Below, piece by piece: positions 54,588-63,987 of a DNA stretch of 64,000 nucleotides. Location: NCBI RefSeq assembly GCF_002150765.1, contig NZ_MUYM01000012.1, forward strand, positions 99,094 through 163,093, given 5' to 3'. Source of the DNA: Lentzea kentuckyensis (GTDB lineage: Bacteria; Actinomycetota; Actinomycetes; Mycobacteriales; Pseudonocardiaceae). The number at the start of each line of letters is the position of its first letter. Within the stretch, counting starts at the first letter, position 1. The notes under the pieces were generated by a model. That model searched no databases. It was not told the origin of the DNA and was given only the letters and a program-made list of their open reading frames with translations. The translations under genes and the position numbers were made by a program.

Positions 54588-55847
54588 ATGGGAGCTGGCG
54601 CTGAGATGACGCTCGACAAGGTGCTGACCACCGGCGGCCGCGCCACGCTCGGCGTGTTCGTCGGCCTGCAGGTGCTGGACAGCGTCGACAACGTGATGTT
54701 CGTGGTCTTCGCGCCGGAGATCCGGGACTCGCTGGGTCTCAGCACCGCGGCGATCGGCGTGGTCGGCGCCCTGGCGGGGGTGATGGTGGCCCTCGCCGCG
54801 CTGCCGCTCGGCCTGCTGGGAGACCGGCATCGCCGCACCACCATCGCCGGGGTGTGCACGCTGATCTGGGCGGCCGCGGCCGGGCTGCTCGGCCTCGTCC
54901 AGAACCTCTGGCAGGCCGTCGCGGTCCGGGTGATCGCCGGCATCGGCAAGGCCAACGAGGGTCCGATCCAGGCATCGCTCCTGGTCGACGCCTATCCGCC
55001 GGACGGGCGCGGCCGGGTGCTCGGACTGCACCGCGGCGGGCAGCCGCTGGGCATCGTGACCGGTCCCCTGCTGGCGGCGGCGTTCGCGGCGGTGATCCCC
55101 GAGGAGCACGAACCGTGGCGGTGGGCGTTCGCTCTCCTCGCCGTACCGGCACTTCTGCTCGGCCTGGCCGCCCTGCGCCTGCCGGAACCGGTCCGGGCGC
55201 ACTCCACGTCGACCCCGCGCGGCGCGTTCCAGCGGATCACGAAGATCAGCACGCTGATGCGGGTGATGATCGCGCTCGGCGTGTTCGGCATGTGCGTGAC
55301 GACGGTGCCGATCTACCTGAACCTGATCCTCGAGGACCATCTCGGCCAAAGTGCGGCGTCGCGTGGCCTGATCACGTCAATCTGCGCGGTCGGCGGACTG
55401 CTGGGCGCGGCACTCGGCGGAGCGTTGAGCGACAGGTTGTTCCGGCGCGGCCCGAAGTGGTGCCTGCGCCTCGCGGCCGTTGCTCTTTCCGTGCTGGGCA
55501 TCGGGTTCGCGGTGCAGGCGTACGCGCCGGACGTCACGACCTACGTGATCATCGGGATGGTGGTCCAGGGTCTGACGTTCGCGGGCATCGTGCCGTTGAG
55601 CCTGGTCGTGGCGTCGGTGACGCCGAAGGAGTTCCGCGCGACGGCGTTCGCGCTGGCCGGTGTCCTCACCGCGCTGGTCGGCGGGCTCGGCGGCGCGTTG
55701 CTCACCGGCGTGGCGGAGAAGTTCTGGGGCGTCCAGACCGCGGTCGCCGTCGTCGCCCCGGCGGCCTCGGTCGTCGCTGGTCTCGTCCTGCTCACGAGCA
55801 CCCGGCACCTGCTCCGCGACATCGCGCGAGCGGAAGATCTACCATGA
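54588..55847 (+). CDS. MFS transporter
   Basis: 419 residues, 12 membrane segments. ALPLGLLGDRHRRTTIAG is the MFS loop motif; RVIAGIGKANEGPIQASLLVDAYPPDGRGRVLG is like spinster/aromatic-acid-type carriers. Substrate unknown. ATG at 54588 lies 7 nt after TAGCCT (leaderless); an internal ATG at 54606 is an alternative. ATGA overlap with the TetR gene. Confidence 0.85.
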   Translation: MGAGAEMTLDKVLTTGGRATLGVFVGLQVLDSVDNVMFVVFAPEIRDSLGLSTAAIGVVGALAGVMVALAALPLGLLGDRHRRTTIAGVCTLIWAAAAGLLGLVQNLWQAVAVRVIAGIGKANEGPIQASLLVDAYPPDGRGRVLGLHRGGQPLGIVTGPLLAAAFAAVIPEEHEPWRWAFALLAVPALLLGLAALRLPEPVRAHSTSTPRGAFQRITKISTLMRVMIALGVFGMCVTTVPIYLNLILEDHLGQSAASRGLITSICAVGGLLGAALGGALSDRLFRRGPKWCLRLAAVALSVLGIGFAVQAYAPDVTTYVIIGMVVQGLTFAGIVPLSLVVASVTPKEFRATAFALAGVLTALVGGLGGALLTGVAEKFWGVQTAVAVVAPAASVVAGLVLLTSTRHLLRDIARAEDLP

Positions 55848-56470
55848 TCGCCGTGAACTCCCCAGGGCCGCGCCGGATCGACGAGATCGGCGAGGAGAGC
55901 CGCCGCCGCATCCTGGACGCCGCCGAGGAACTCTTCGCCGAGCGCGGCTTCGACCGCACGTCCTTTGTGGACATCGCGAAGCGGTCCGGGATCAGTCGCG
56001 GCTCGATCCCGTGGCACTTCAAGAACAAGGACGGCCTGGTGATGGCCGTCGTCGAGCGCGCGGTCGAACGGATCTGGCCGGCCGAGCGCTACGAGTCGGT
56101 GCCGTCGCTCAGCGAGGTGTTCGCGGAGACCGCCGAACTGCTCCGCAGCGGCAACTCGGCGCTGGTGTTCATGATCCTGGTCGAGGCGCTGGGCGACCGT
56201 GGCGTCGTGCACGAGCAGTACCGGGAGTTCTTCGCCCGGCGCCGCGAGGGCATCGAGGTCCTGCTGCGACTGCGGCGCCCGGCCGGCGCCGACCCCGAGA
56301 TCGCGGCCGAGCAGGAACGCGCCGCGGCCGTGGCGCTCAACGGCGCGCTCCTCGGCATCCACCTGCAGGCCCTCGTCGATCCCGCGAACGTGGATCTCGA
56401 CGCCGCACTGGTGTCGATCGCGACCATGTTCGACAGAAACCTCGCCGACGTGTGGCGCACTGACAGCTGA
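55844..56470 (+). CDS. TetR-family repressor
   Basis: 208 residues. HTH: RRRILDAAEELFAERGFDRTSFVDIAKRSGISRGSIPWHFKNKDGLV; helical ligand domain after. Coupled to the MFS gene; the operator candidate before the MFS and SDR genes is its probable target. The ligand is presumably a compound exported or imported by the MFS. Confidence 0.9.
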   Translation: MIAVNSPGPRRIDEIGEESRRRILDAAEELFAERGFDRTSFVDIAKRSGISRGSIPWHFKNKDGLVMAVVERAVERIWPAERYESVPSLSEVFAETAELLRSGNSALVFMILVEALGDRGVVHEQYREFFARRREGIEVLLRLRRPAGADPEIAAEQERAAAVALNGALLGIHLQALVDPANVDLDAALVSIATMFDRNLADVWRTDS

Positions 56471-56475
56471 CGACC

Positions 56476-56493
56476 GTGCTACCCCGGTAGCAC
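56476..56493 (+). terminator. Inverted repeat after TetR gene
   Basis: GTGCTACC-CC-GGTAGCAC, 8-bp perfect arms, 5 nt after the stop. Weak terminator or an operator for the following two-component genes. Confidence 0.45.
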
Positions 56494-56551
56494 AGGAAGT
56501 GTGCGCCTCGGTACGACGACTCGGGAACGCCGTTTTCCTAACGTTCAGGCA

Positions 56552-57784
56552 ATGGGGTACATGAAACTCAGTGAGGTCCGGCAGTTCCTCGCCACGGGTG
56601 TCACGACACTCTTCGCCGCGAACCAACTCGTCAAGACACCGCCATCGGCACAATGGCGGCATGTCCGGCTGGGGTTCACCTGTGCGGTGGCGGCGTTCGT
56701 CGTCCTCCTGGACGTGATCGTCCCACCTGGACGCAGGGGCTGGGACTACCCGATTTCGGGGTGGTGGTTCACCGGGATCGCCGCGGCGGCCGTGCTCCTG
56801 ACGCTCACGCGTCCCATGTGGGCGTGGCGGCTGTCGGTCGCGCTGGTGGTGCTGGAGCCGGTGATCAACTGGAGCTGGAACGACGAGTGGCTCTTGCCCT
56901 GGTCGCCAGGGTTGTTCCTCGCGACCACGGTGGTACTGCTGGTCGTCGCGCTGAACTATCGCCAGACCGTTCTGGCGTGGGTGTTCTTCTACACCATGCT
57001 CGCCGTGTGGCTGCCGCATTACATCTACTGGCAGTACACGCTCATGGCCAGCGCCATCGTGGGCGGGGCGCTCGTGCTCGGCAACGCGATGCGGTTGCGG
57101 CGCATCGCGGAAGCCGACAGCGCCGAACAACAGACACGAGTGGCCACGTTGGGCGAGCGCGCGGTCATCGCGCGCGAGCTGCACGACGTCGTGGCGCATC
57201 ACATGTCCGTACTCGCACTACGGGCGGGAAGCGCGCGATACCGGTTCGCCGACCTGCCACCGGAACTGCTCACCGAATTCTCGGAAATGCAGGACACCGC
57301 ACGCGAAGGCCTGACCGAGATGCGTCGGCTGCTGGGGGTGCTGCGCAACGAGGACGGCCACGTGGAGACGGCTCCGCAACCACGCGTGGAGGAGATCGCC
57401 GAGCTCGTCGACCGTCTGCGCGGCGCGGGAGTCGAGGTGTCGTTGCAAATCTCGGGAGACGTGCAGAACGTGCCGACCGGAGTGGCGCTGTCCGCGTTCC
57501 GGATCGCCCAGGAAGCACTGAGCAACGCCTTGCGCCACGCCCCCGGATCCACTGTGGACGTACAGATCTCGGCGGACTCGACAGAACTGCGGCTGACCGT
57601 CACCAACAGCGCCGCGACAGAACCACCGTCGCCACCGGACGATCGGACCAAGCACGGCCTGCTGGGCATGCGCGAACGGGTTGCCGCCCTGCGCGGTGAG
57701 TTCCGCGCGGGTCCGGCTGAACGGGGTGGTTTCGTCGTGGCGGTCACGTTGCCGCTCAACGGGAACGAGGGTTCGACCGGGTGA
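56552..57784 (+). CDS. NarL-type sensor histidine kinase, membrane
   Basis: 410 residues from ATG 56552, 7 nt after TAACGT (leaderless); ATG 56561 is an alternative. Five to six membrane helices to about residue 175, a short coiled coil, HisKA_3 (VIARELHDVVAHHMSVLAL) and HATPase (AQEALSNALRHAPG, HGLLGMRERVAAL). Stimulus unknown. GTGA overlap with its regulator. Confidence 0.92.
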   Translation: MGYMKLSEVRQFLATGVTTLFAANQLVKTPPSAQWRHVRLGFTCAVAAFVVLLDVIVPPGRRGWDYPISGWWFTGIAAAAVLLTLTRPMWAWRLSVALVVLEPVINWSWNDEWLLPWSPGLFLATTVVLLVVALNYRQTVLAWVFFYTMLAVWLPHYIYWQYTLMASAIVGGALVLGNAMRLRRIAEADSAEQQTRVATLGERAVIARELHDVVAHHMSVLALRAGSARYRFADLPPELLTEFSEMQDTAREGLTEMRRLLGVLRNEDGHVETAPQPRVEEIAELVDRLRGAGVEVSLQISGDVQNVPTGVALSAFRIAQEALSNALRHAPGSTVDVQISADSTELRLTVTNSAATEPPSPPDDRTKHGLLGMRERVAALRGEFRAGPAERGGFVVAVTLPLNGNEGSTG

Positions 57785-58446
57785 ACATCAGGGTGCTGAT
57801 CGTCGATGACCAGACAATGGTCCGGCAGAGCTTCCGCGCGGTGCTCGCCGCACAGCCCGACATCACGGTCGTCGGCGAGGCGGGCAACGGCGCCGACGCC
57901 GTGCACGCGGCCATCCGCGACCGTCCTGACGTCGTGCTGATGGACGTCCGCATGCCGATCATGGACGGTCTGGAAGCAGCCAAGCAGATCCTCGGCAACC
58001 CAGACCTCGCCGACACCGTTCGGGTGCTCATGCTGACCACGTTCGACGTCGACGAGTACGTCTACGGCGCGCTGCGGATGGGCGCCAGCGGGTTCCTGCT
58101 CAAGGACGCGCCGCTGGAGGACCTGGTCAACGCCGTGCGGGTGATCGCGGCGGGCAACGCGCTGTTCGCACCCGCCGTCACCCGCCGGCTGGTCGCGGAG
58201 TTCGCCGCGCGCAGGCCGGAGACGGTCAAGCCGGAGCGCGCGGACCGGCTCACCGCGCAGGAGTTGAAGGTGCTGCGGCTGGTCGCGCGCGGGATGTCGA
58301 ACAGCGAGATCGCGGCCGCGCTCGTGATCGTCGAGCAGACCGCGAAGACCCACGTCAGCCGGGTGTTCGCGAAGCTGGGAGTGCGTGACCGAGCCCAGGC
58401 GATCGTGGCCGCCTACGAGATGGGCATCGTGGTCCCCGGCGAGTAA
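57781..58446 (+). CDS. LuxR/NarL-type response regulator
   Basis: 221 residues. Receiver: VLIVDDQTMVRQ, phospho-Asp in VVLMDVRMPIMDG, MLTTFDVDE, FLLKDAPLE; LuxR HTH: LTAQELKVLRLVARGMSNSEIAAALVIVEQTAKTHVSR. Coupled to the kinase gene. Third NarL-type pair in the window; the three regulators differ enough to be separate systems. Confidence 0.93.
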   Translation: MNIRVLIVDDQTMVRQSFRAVLAAQPDITVVGEAGNGADAVHAAIRDRPDVVLMDVRMPIMDGLEAAKQILGNPDLADTVRVLMLTTFDVDEYVYGALRMGASGFLLKDAPLEDLVNAVRVIAAGNALFAPAVTRRLVAEFAARRPETVKPERADRLTAQELKVLRLVARGMSNSEIAAALVIVEQTAKTHVSRVFAKLGVRDRAQAIVAAYEMGIVVPGE

Positions 58447-58449
58447 AAT

Positions 58450-58487
58450 CAGAACGATTTCAGTTTTGAACTCGTTCTGGTTATGGT
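58450..58487 (+). promoter_or_regulatory. Operator and leaderless promoter of TetR-SDR operon
   Basis: Inverted repeat CAGAACGA (58450-58457) and TCGTTCTG (58472-58479), then TATGGT (58482-58487) and 6 nt to the ATG at 58494. This fits autorepression by the TetR protein. Confidence 0.6.
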
Positions 58488-58493
58488 GGACGC

Positions 58494-59066
58494 ATGACGA
58501 CCGGACGGCGTGATCGGAAGAAGGCGACGACCCGCAAGGCACTCGCTGACGCCGCACTGCGGCTCTTCCTCGAACGCGGCTACGACAACGTGACGGTCAA
58601 GGAGATCGCCGAAGCGGCCGACACCGCGATCGCGACGTTGTTCGCACACTTCCCGGCCGGCAAGGAAGCGCTGATTCTCGACGACAGCGGCGAACGCGAG
58701 GCCTCCCTGACCGCGGCGGTCCGCGAACGTCCCGAAGGCGTGTCCGTCCTGGACGCCCTGTACGCGTTCTTCGCGGACAGGGCGCCCTTCCGGGAGGATC
58801 TGCCCGCGGAGTACCGGCGCCGCATGGACCTGGTCATGAGCACACCGGCGCTCTGGGCCTACGCCCGCACGTGCTGGATCGCCTGCCAAGACACCCTCGC
58901 GACACTCCTCGCCGAGGCCTCCGGACTCGCGGAACCCGACGACTCGCTGCACGTCCTGGCTCGCTACGTGCTGGAAACCCCCGATCTCGCCTCCACCCGG
59001 CCGGACCGCACCGCTGCCCTGGCCGAGGCGTTCTCCCATCTCAAGCAAGGATGGCCCGACCTGTGA
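58494..59066 (+). CDS. TetR-family repressor
   Basis: 190 residues. HTH: TRKALADAALRLFLERGYDNVTVKEIAEAADTAIATLFAHFPAGKEAL, with the AATLF variant seen in MftR-like TetR proteins. Probably represses itself and the overlapping SDR gene through the palindrome upstream. Confidence 0.9.
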   Translation: MTTGRRDRKKATTRKALADAALRLFLERGYDNVTVKEIAEAADTAIATLFAHFPAGKEALILDDSGEREASLTAAVRERPEGVSVLDALYAFFADRAPFREDLPAEYRRRMDLVMSTPALWAYARTCWIACQDTLATLLAEASGLAEPDDSLHVLARYVLETPDLASTRPDRTAALAEAFSHLKQGWPDL

Positions 59067-59917
59067 ACGTTCTCGTGACCGGCGGCAACGCGGGCATCGG
59101 CTACTTCACCGCCGAACAACTGGCGCAAGCAGGCGCCACCGTGATCCTCGGCAGCCGCTCCAGCACCAAGGCCGAGACAGCGGCGGACGCGATCCGGACG
59201 CGCGTTCCCGGTGCCGACATCCGCCACCTGCCGCTGGACCTCGGCGACCTGTCGTCACTGAAGTCCTCAGTGGACGGTCTGGATCAGCTGGACGCCGTCG
59301 TGTTCAACGCCGGAATCGCCCTGGATTCCCCTGATCGCAGGGAAAGCGTCGACGGGCACGAACTGATGTTCGCCACCAACCACCTCGGGCACTTCGCGCT
59401 CACGTACTGGCTGACCCCGTTGCTCACCACCGCCCGGATCATCACCGTGGGCAGCTTCGCCGCGCGCTCCGAACGCCTCGACCTCGACGACCTGCAGTCC
59501 ACCAACGCCTACGACCCGAAACGCACCTACGGACGTTCCAAACTCGCCCAGATGAGCTTCGGCTTCGAACTCGACCGCCGCCTGCGCGCCGCGGGCAGCC
59601 GGGCGATGAGCGTCGTAGTCCACCCCGGCGGAGCCCTGGACTCCCTGACCCCCAGCCGTCCCGGAGTCCACACCCGGCCGACCTCCACCCGAATTGCCGG
59701 ATTGCTGTTGCACGGCAAGGATTCTGGTGCGATGCCCACGGTGAAAGCCGTGCTGGACCCCGAGGTCGAAGGCGGCCAACTCTGGGGCCCCCGCCAGTTC
59801 GGCCTGCGCGGCAGGCCCCACCTGGAACGACCGCACGCGCACATGACCGACCCCGACACCGCTGCCGCGCTGTGGGAGAAGAGCTGCGAGCTCACCGGTC
59901 TCGATCTGTCCGCGTAA
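59063..59917 (+). CDS. Short-chain dehydrogenase/reductase
   Basis: 284 residues from GTG 59063, which overlaps the TetR stop as GTGA and leaves room for AAGGA upstream; ATG 59051 does not. VLVTGGNAGIGYFTAEQL, VVFNAGIALDSP, and active site YGRSKLAQ. Same retinol-dehydrogenase-like group as the SDR at 1227-2027, with AMSVVVHPGG after the active site. Substrate unknown. Confidence 0.87.
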   Translation: MNVLVTGGNAGIGYFTAEQLAQAGATVILGSRSSTKAETAADAIRTRVPGADIRHLPLDLGDLSSLKSSVDGLDQLDAVVFNAGIALDSPDRRESVDGHELMFATNHLGHFALTYWLTPLLTTARIITVGSFAARSERLDLDDLQSTNAYDPKRTYGRSKLAQMSFGFELDRRLRAAGSRAMSVVVHPGGALDSLTPSRPGVHTRPTSTRIAGLLLHGKDSGAMPTVKAVLDPEVEGGQLWGPRQFGLRGRPHLERPHAHMTDPDTAAALWEKSCELTGLDLSA

Positions 59918-59921
59918 ATCC

Positions 59922-61052
59922 TCAGAAGGGTGGCAGGTCGCCGAGCACCGCTTCCGGTTCGCGGTGGTAGGTCTTCCCTGCCGGACTGCGGAAGCAGAAC
60001 CTGCCGGACTTGGGCTGGGACACTTCCCAAGCGGTGCGGTGCTTGACCCGGTGATGCCTGCGGCAGAACGCGCCGAGGTTGGCCGCCGACGTGGATCCCA
60101 GCGGGAACGGGACCGTGTGGTCGAGGTCGGTGTGCTGGGCCTGGCGGGTGCACCCCGGGAACCGGCACGTGCGATCACGAGTCCACACGAACCTGCGCAG
60201 CGCGGCGGGCGGACGATAGGTGGACGTGCCGAACTCCAGGGCCTCACCGGTCGCCGGATCGATGAGCAGACGACGCCAGGTGGAGTCCCCGGCCAGCTCA
60301 CGAGCCAGGTCGGCGGTGATCGGGCCGTACCCGGCGAGTTCACCGGGCTGCTCGGACACGCCCATCAACGTGGCCGCGGACACCGCGACGTACAGCTCCA
60401 CCTTGACCGCACTGGACTTGTCCGGCGTCGCCAGAATCAGGTCGGCCACCACATCAGCACGCACCTGGTCGAGGGTGCGCGGATCGGTCGGGGTCTTGGT
60501 CTGGCGGGCGATGGCGTCGACGCGGGCGTAGCAGGCGGTAGCGAGGTGCGCGGGCAGATAAGCCCAGAACCGGGCCATGTCCTCTTCCATGGCATCGATC
60601 CCGGTGCACCGCTGCTTCTTGCGCTCCTCGGCCCGTTCCTTGTGCCCTTCCGGGTCCACCCGCATCACGACCCGGCTGGTGAGCTGCCGCATCTGCGCAC
60701 CGGTCTGCCCCGGAGCCTTGGCCAGCACCCGCTCCTCCACCTCGGCCGCGAGATCAGCGGACAACGGCCCGGTCTTGTCATGCATGACACGAGCCTTGTA
60801 GAGGTCGATCTCGCCCTTCTCCAACGCGTCCAGCGTCCGAGGCAACTTCGACACAAGGTCAAGCGCCAAGGCGATCTGATCGCTGGTCCACCGCGACGTC
60901 CACCGCATCGCCGCCGCGATCTCGGCGTCGAAGAACTCCTCGCCTTCACACGCGATCGCATAGTCGGCGAGCACGCGCAACGACTGCGCCTGATGATAGG
61001 CGATTTCCCTCTCGTGATAAGCCAGGGCATCGAGAACCTCGACCGCTTCCAT
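59922..61052 (-). CDS. DUF222/13E12-type protein with HNH endonuclease domain
   Basis: 376 residues. N-terminal two thirds are the helical DUF222 region (ARVMHDKTGPLSADLAAEVEERVLAKAPGQT); the C-terminal HNH nuclease has CRFPGC, DLDHTVPFPLG and FCRRHHRVKH (zinc Cys pairs and catalytic His). These genes occur in many copies in actinobacterial genomes, often near mobile DNA; the biological role is unknown. A TAGAAT box lies 6 nt before the ATG. Confidence 0.9.
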   Translation of the reverse strand: MEAVEVLDALAYHEREIAYHQAQSLRVLADYAIACEGEEFFDAEIAAAMRWTSRWTSDQIALALDLVSKLPRTLDALEKGEIDLYKARVMHDKTGPLSADLAAEVEERVLAKAPGQTGAQMRQLTSRVVMRVDPEGHKERAEERKKQRCTGIDAMEEDMARFWAYLPAHLATACYARVDAIARQTKTPTDPRTLDQVRADVVADLILATPDKSSAVKVELYVAVSAATLMGVSEQPGELAGYGPITADLARELAGDSTWRRLLIDPATGEALEFGTSTYRPPAALRRFVWTRDRTCRFPGCTRQAQHTDLDHTVPFPLGSTSAANLGAFCRRHHRVKHRTAWEVSQPKSGRFCFRSPAGKTYHREPEAVLGDLPPF

Positions 61053-61058
61053 ACCTCA

Positions 61059-61064
61059 ATTCTA
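61059..61064 (-). promoter_or_regulatory. -10 box of leaderless promoter for HNH gene
   Basis: TAGAAT on the minus strand, then TGAGGT and ATG at 61052. Confidence 0.6.
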
Positions 61065-61164
61065 TTCTTGATCAAAAACCAAAATGACCAAATCCAGCCA
61101 CTCAATAGGGTGAAACCCCAGCTCAGACATGCCGCCGTATAGCCCGTGCGTCGTTTTTCTCTCT

Positions 61165-61260
61165 ACGACACGCAACCACTAGCAACCACGCACGCCCCCG
61201 GAACCCAAACAACGCAAATGGACCACGCCCCGCAACCACCCAACCAACGCAACCACAGAA
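61165..61260 (+). repeat. CAACCA-rich, G-poor intergenic stretch
   Basis: The 286-bp gap between the HNH and glycosyltransferase genes is poorer in G+C and has strong strand bias: the plus strand is rich in C and A. CAACCAC recurs four times within 61165-61260, with further CAACC. No gene is convincing here. Confidence 0.5.
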
Positions 61261-61338
61261 ATCCGTTCCGGCACACGCCCGACGAAGGAGGGCATGTGCC
61301 GGGTCGCCGCCAGGCGTGCCCGAAACCCAAGCCGAAAC

Positions 61339-62937
61339 CTACGACCGCCGAAAAATCGTGATCGAATGCCCAACCGAGTCGATCGACGTACTGGACGCAA
61401 TCAACGCCTTCAACCGGTCATCAGCCTTGGCGATAGCAGTGTCAGACACGACAAGCAGCCCACGCACCTGCTCCGGCGGCACCACCCGAGGATCCCCAGC
61501 ACGAATGCCGTAGTACTCCGGCACCCCGGCCCCTTTGTAGATGAGCCAGGTCCGCTCACTGGGATAGCGCTTCAACCGCTCGGCCAGACGCCCCAGATCC
61601 TGCCCCCAGTCAACGTTCGAGTCGTGCAGACGCAGATGCGTCTGAGCCGAACCGCCGAACGCCTCGTTCGAATACGGCAGGTAGTACGGAAAGGCCGCCA
61701 ACGAACTGACCGCAGCCACAGCGACGGCGACAACGGCCCACCGACGACGAGCCGCGACCACAGCGGCCGCAGCGACCGCCAGGAACATCGGCACGAAGAT
61801 CGCGTACCGGACCCCGAGGTCACGGTTGCCGGTCATCGCCGCCGCCAGCAACACGGCCGCGGGAGCAAGAACGTACGGCGCCGCCCGCAGCTTCGCCATG
61901 GCGAGGATTCCGGCGAACCACAGCACGAGCGCGCCCAGCGGCGTCTTCACGAGCAGCGCGGCGGGCAGGTAGTACCAGCGCGACCCTTCGTAGTGCTCAC
62001 CGAACAGATAGCCGCCCCACACCCGGTTCTCGAAGCCGAACTGGAGGCGCAGGCCGTCCAGATACGGCCCAGGAAACGACGCCAGCGGATCCACGACGAG
62101 GTACGACGCCCACACCACGGCGACCGCGATCAGCGACGTGATGGCGACACCGCGCATCCGGTGCGTGCGAAAGACCAGGAACAGCAGCAACGGAACGACG
62201 GCGAGGGTGTTCATCTTGGTGGCCAGCGCCGCGCCGAGGGCGAGTCCGGCGAACGGCAGGAAGACGGGGTCGCGGCGGGCACGCCACAGCAGCCAGGCCG
62301 ACGTCAGCACGAACCCGGCGGCCGGAACGTCCAGCGTGGCAAGCGATCCGTGCGCGATCAGGTCCGGCGAGAACGTGTACAGCGCGAGCGCGACCAGTCC
62401 GCCGGTGTCGCCGGTCAGGTCGCGGGCGAACAGGAACACGACGAGCCCGAACAGCAGCGTCAGCACGATCATCGGCAATCTGGCCAGCCACAACAGGTGC
62501 CCGGGATCGTTGCCGGACTCGTAGAGCACGTGCCTGCCGAGTTCGGTCTGGTCGCCCCGGAACCCAGGCGCCAGCCGCAGATCCGCGAACGCCAGCCCGG
62601 TGGCCATGATCAGCTTGCCCAGCGGCGGATGCTCAGGGTTGTACCGGAGGCTGTGTTCCTCCAGGTACACCGCCGCCGCACCCACGTAGACCGGCTCGTC
62701 GATGGTCGGGCTCTGCTGCAGCGCCGTCGTGCCCATCGCGATCGCCATCTGGGCCAGCAACACGGCGGCGACCAGCGCGAACAGCCACCGGCGGTGCGCA
62801 ACCGGTGGCTGTTCGCCGGCACGCACCCCGACGGTGCGAGGTAGCTGGATCGTGGCGAGCGACAACCGCGGGTCCTTCCAGGTTCGCGAACAAGCCCGAC
62901 ACTCCGGAAACGGGGTGCCCGCCGATTTGGTTGTCAC
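61339..62937 (-). CDS. GT-C family membrane glycosyltransferase (PMT/GT39-like)
   Basis: 532 residues, about 10-12 membrane helices. First outer loop has TIDEPVYVGAAAVYLEEHSLRYNPEHPPLGKLI with the Asp-Glu pair and HPP typical of PMT/ArnT-like enzymes that use polyprenyl-phosphate sugars; C-terminal part (DSNVDWGQDLGRLAERLKRY, TWLIYKGAGVPEYYGI) is a soluble domain. Known in actinomycetes as unassigned glycosyltransferases. GTG 62937 lacks a site; a later start is possible. Confidence 0.8.
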   Translation of the reverse strand: MTTKSAGTPFPECRACSRTWKDPRLSLATIQLPRTVGVRAGEQPPVAHRRWLFALVAAVLLAQMAIAMGTTALQQSPTIDEPVYVGAAAVYLEEHSLRYNPEHPPLGKLIMATGLAFADLRLAPGFRGDQTELGRHVLYESGNDPGHLLWLARLPMIVLTLLFGLVVFLFARDLTGDTGGLVALALYTFSPDLIAHGSLATLDVPAAGFVLTSAWLLWRARRDPVFLPFAGLALGAALATKMNTLAVVPLLLFLVFRTHRMRGVAITSLIAVAVVWASYLVVDPLASFPGPYLDGLRLQFGFENRVWGGYLFGEHYEGSRWYYLPAALLVKTPLGALVLWFAGILAMAKLRAAPYVLAPAAVLLAAAMTGNRDLGVRYAIFVPMFLAVAAAAVVAARRRWAVVAVAVAAVSSLAAFPYYLPYSNEAFGGSAQTHLRLHDSNVDWGQDLGRLAERLKRYPSERTWLIYKGAGVPEYYGIRAGDPRVVPPEQVRGLLVVSDTAIAKADDRLKALIASSTSIDSVGHSITIFRRS

Positions 62938-63003
62938 ACCTGACTCGGCAGACCGCGGTCCGCTGACCGGAAAATCCGTTTCGGGGTGCCCGACGCCTGG
63001 GGC

Positions 63004-63009
63004 TAGCCT
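63004..63009 (+). promoter_or_regulatory. -10 box of leaderless promoter for serine hydrolase
   Basis: TAGCCT, then GCGGGA and ATG at 63016. Confidence 0.55.
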
Positions 63010-63015
63010 GCGGGA

Positions 63016-63987
63016 ATGCCGATCGAGGACGTGGACAGGATCGCCGCCGACACCGGTTTTTCCGGCGTGGTCTCGATCGACCGCGCCGGAGAGGTCGAGT
63101 TCGCGAAGGCCTACGGGCTCGCCAACCGCGCCTACCGCGTGCCGAACACGCTGGACACCAGGTTCGGCACCGCCAGCGGCAGCAAGGGCTTCACGGCACT
63201 GGCCGTGCTCTCACTGGTGCGAGAAGGCTTGCTGGGCCTGGACACCACGGCCCGCTCACTGCTCGGCGACGACCTGCCGCTGATCGCCGACGACGTCACG
63301 GTCGAGCACCTGCTCTCGCACACGTCCGGCATCGGCGACTACCTCGACGAGGAAGGCGACTGGGAGGCCAACGACTACATGGTCGGCGCGGTGCACCTGC
63401 TGACCACGACCGAGGCCTTCCTGCCGCTGATGGCAGGGCTTCCCGCCAAGTTCAAGGCCGGCGAACGGTTCGGCTACTGCAACGGCGGGTTCGTGGTGCT
63501 CGCGCTGCTGGCGGAACGGGCGAGCGGCATCGGTTACCACGAACTGGTTCGCGAACGGGTGCTCCGCCCGGCCGCGATGACCAGGACCGAGTTCCTGCGC
63601 GCCGACGAACTACCCGCCGACGCCGCTGTCGGATACCTGGACGGGATGGACCGCTCGAACATCTTCCACCTGCCGGTCCTGGCGACCGGTGACGGCGGTA
63701 TCCACACGACCGCCGCCGACATGTCCGCGTTCTGGCGGGCGCTCTTCGCCGGCGACATCGTGGCCGACGTCGACGAGATCGTGCGGCCGCGCCACGACGT
63801 GCCCGAGGAGTCACTGCGTTACGGGCTCGGTTTCTGGCTGCACGAAACCGACGACACGGTGATCCTCGCCGGATACGACGCCGGGGTGTCGTTCAAGTCC
63901 ACTCACGACCGTCACACCAGCACCACCCGCACCGTCCTTTCCAACACCGCGCCCGGCGCCTGGCCGATTGCCCGCACGATCATGTGA
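63016..63987 (+). CDS. Beta-lactamase-fold serine hydrolase (class C/esterase type)
   Basis: 323 residues, complete. Catalytic SGSK (S-x-x-K) in GTASGSKGFTAL, Tyr in YCN (FGYCNGGFVVLALLAERASG), and the HTSGI loop typical of beta-lactamase-related esterases and D-aminopeptidases. No signal peptide, so intracellular; substrate unknown. Leaderless start. Divergent from the glycosyltransferase. Confidence 0.88.
   Translation: MPIEDVDRIAADTGFSGVVSIDRAGEVEFAKAYGLANRAYRVPNTLDTRFGTASGSKGFTALAVLSLVREGLLGLDTTARSLLGDDLPLIADDVTVEHLLSHTSGIGDYLDEEGDWEANDYMVGAVHLLTTTEAFLPLMAGLPAKFKAGERFGYCNGGFVVLALLAERASGIGYHELVRERVLRPAAMTRTEFLRADELPADAAVGYLDGMDRSNIFHLPVLATGDGGIHTTAADMSAFWRALFAGDIVADVDEIVRPRHDVPEESLRYGLGFWLHETDDTVILAGYDAGVSFKSTHDRHTSTTRTVLSNTAPGAWPIARTIM

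Noticed and set aside
61146-61361. 71-codon plus-strand ORF
   Set aside because: Pro/Thr/His/Gln composition reflects the C/A bias; no start signal and it runs into the glycosyltransferase gene's 3' end.
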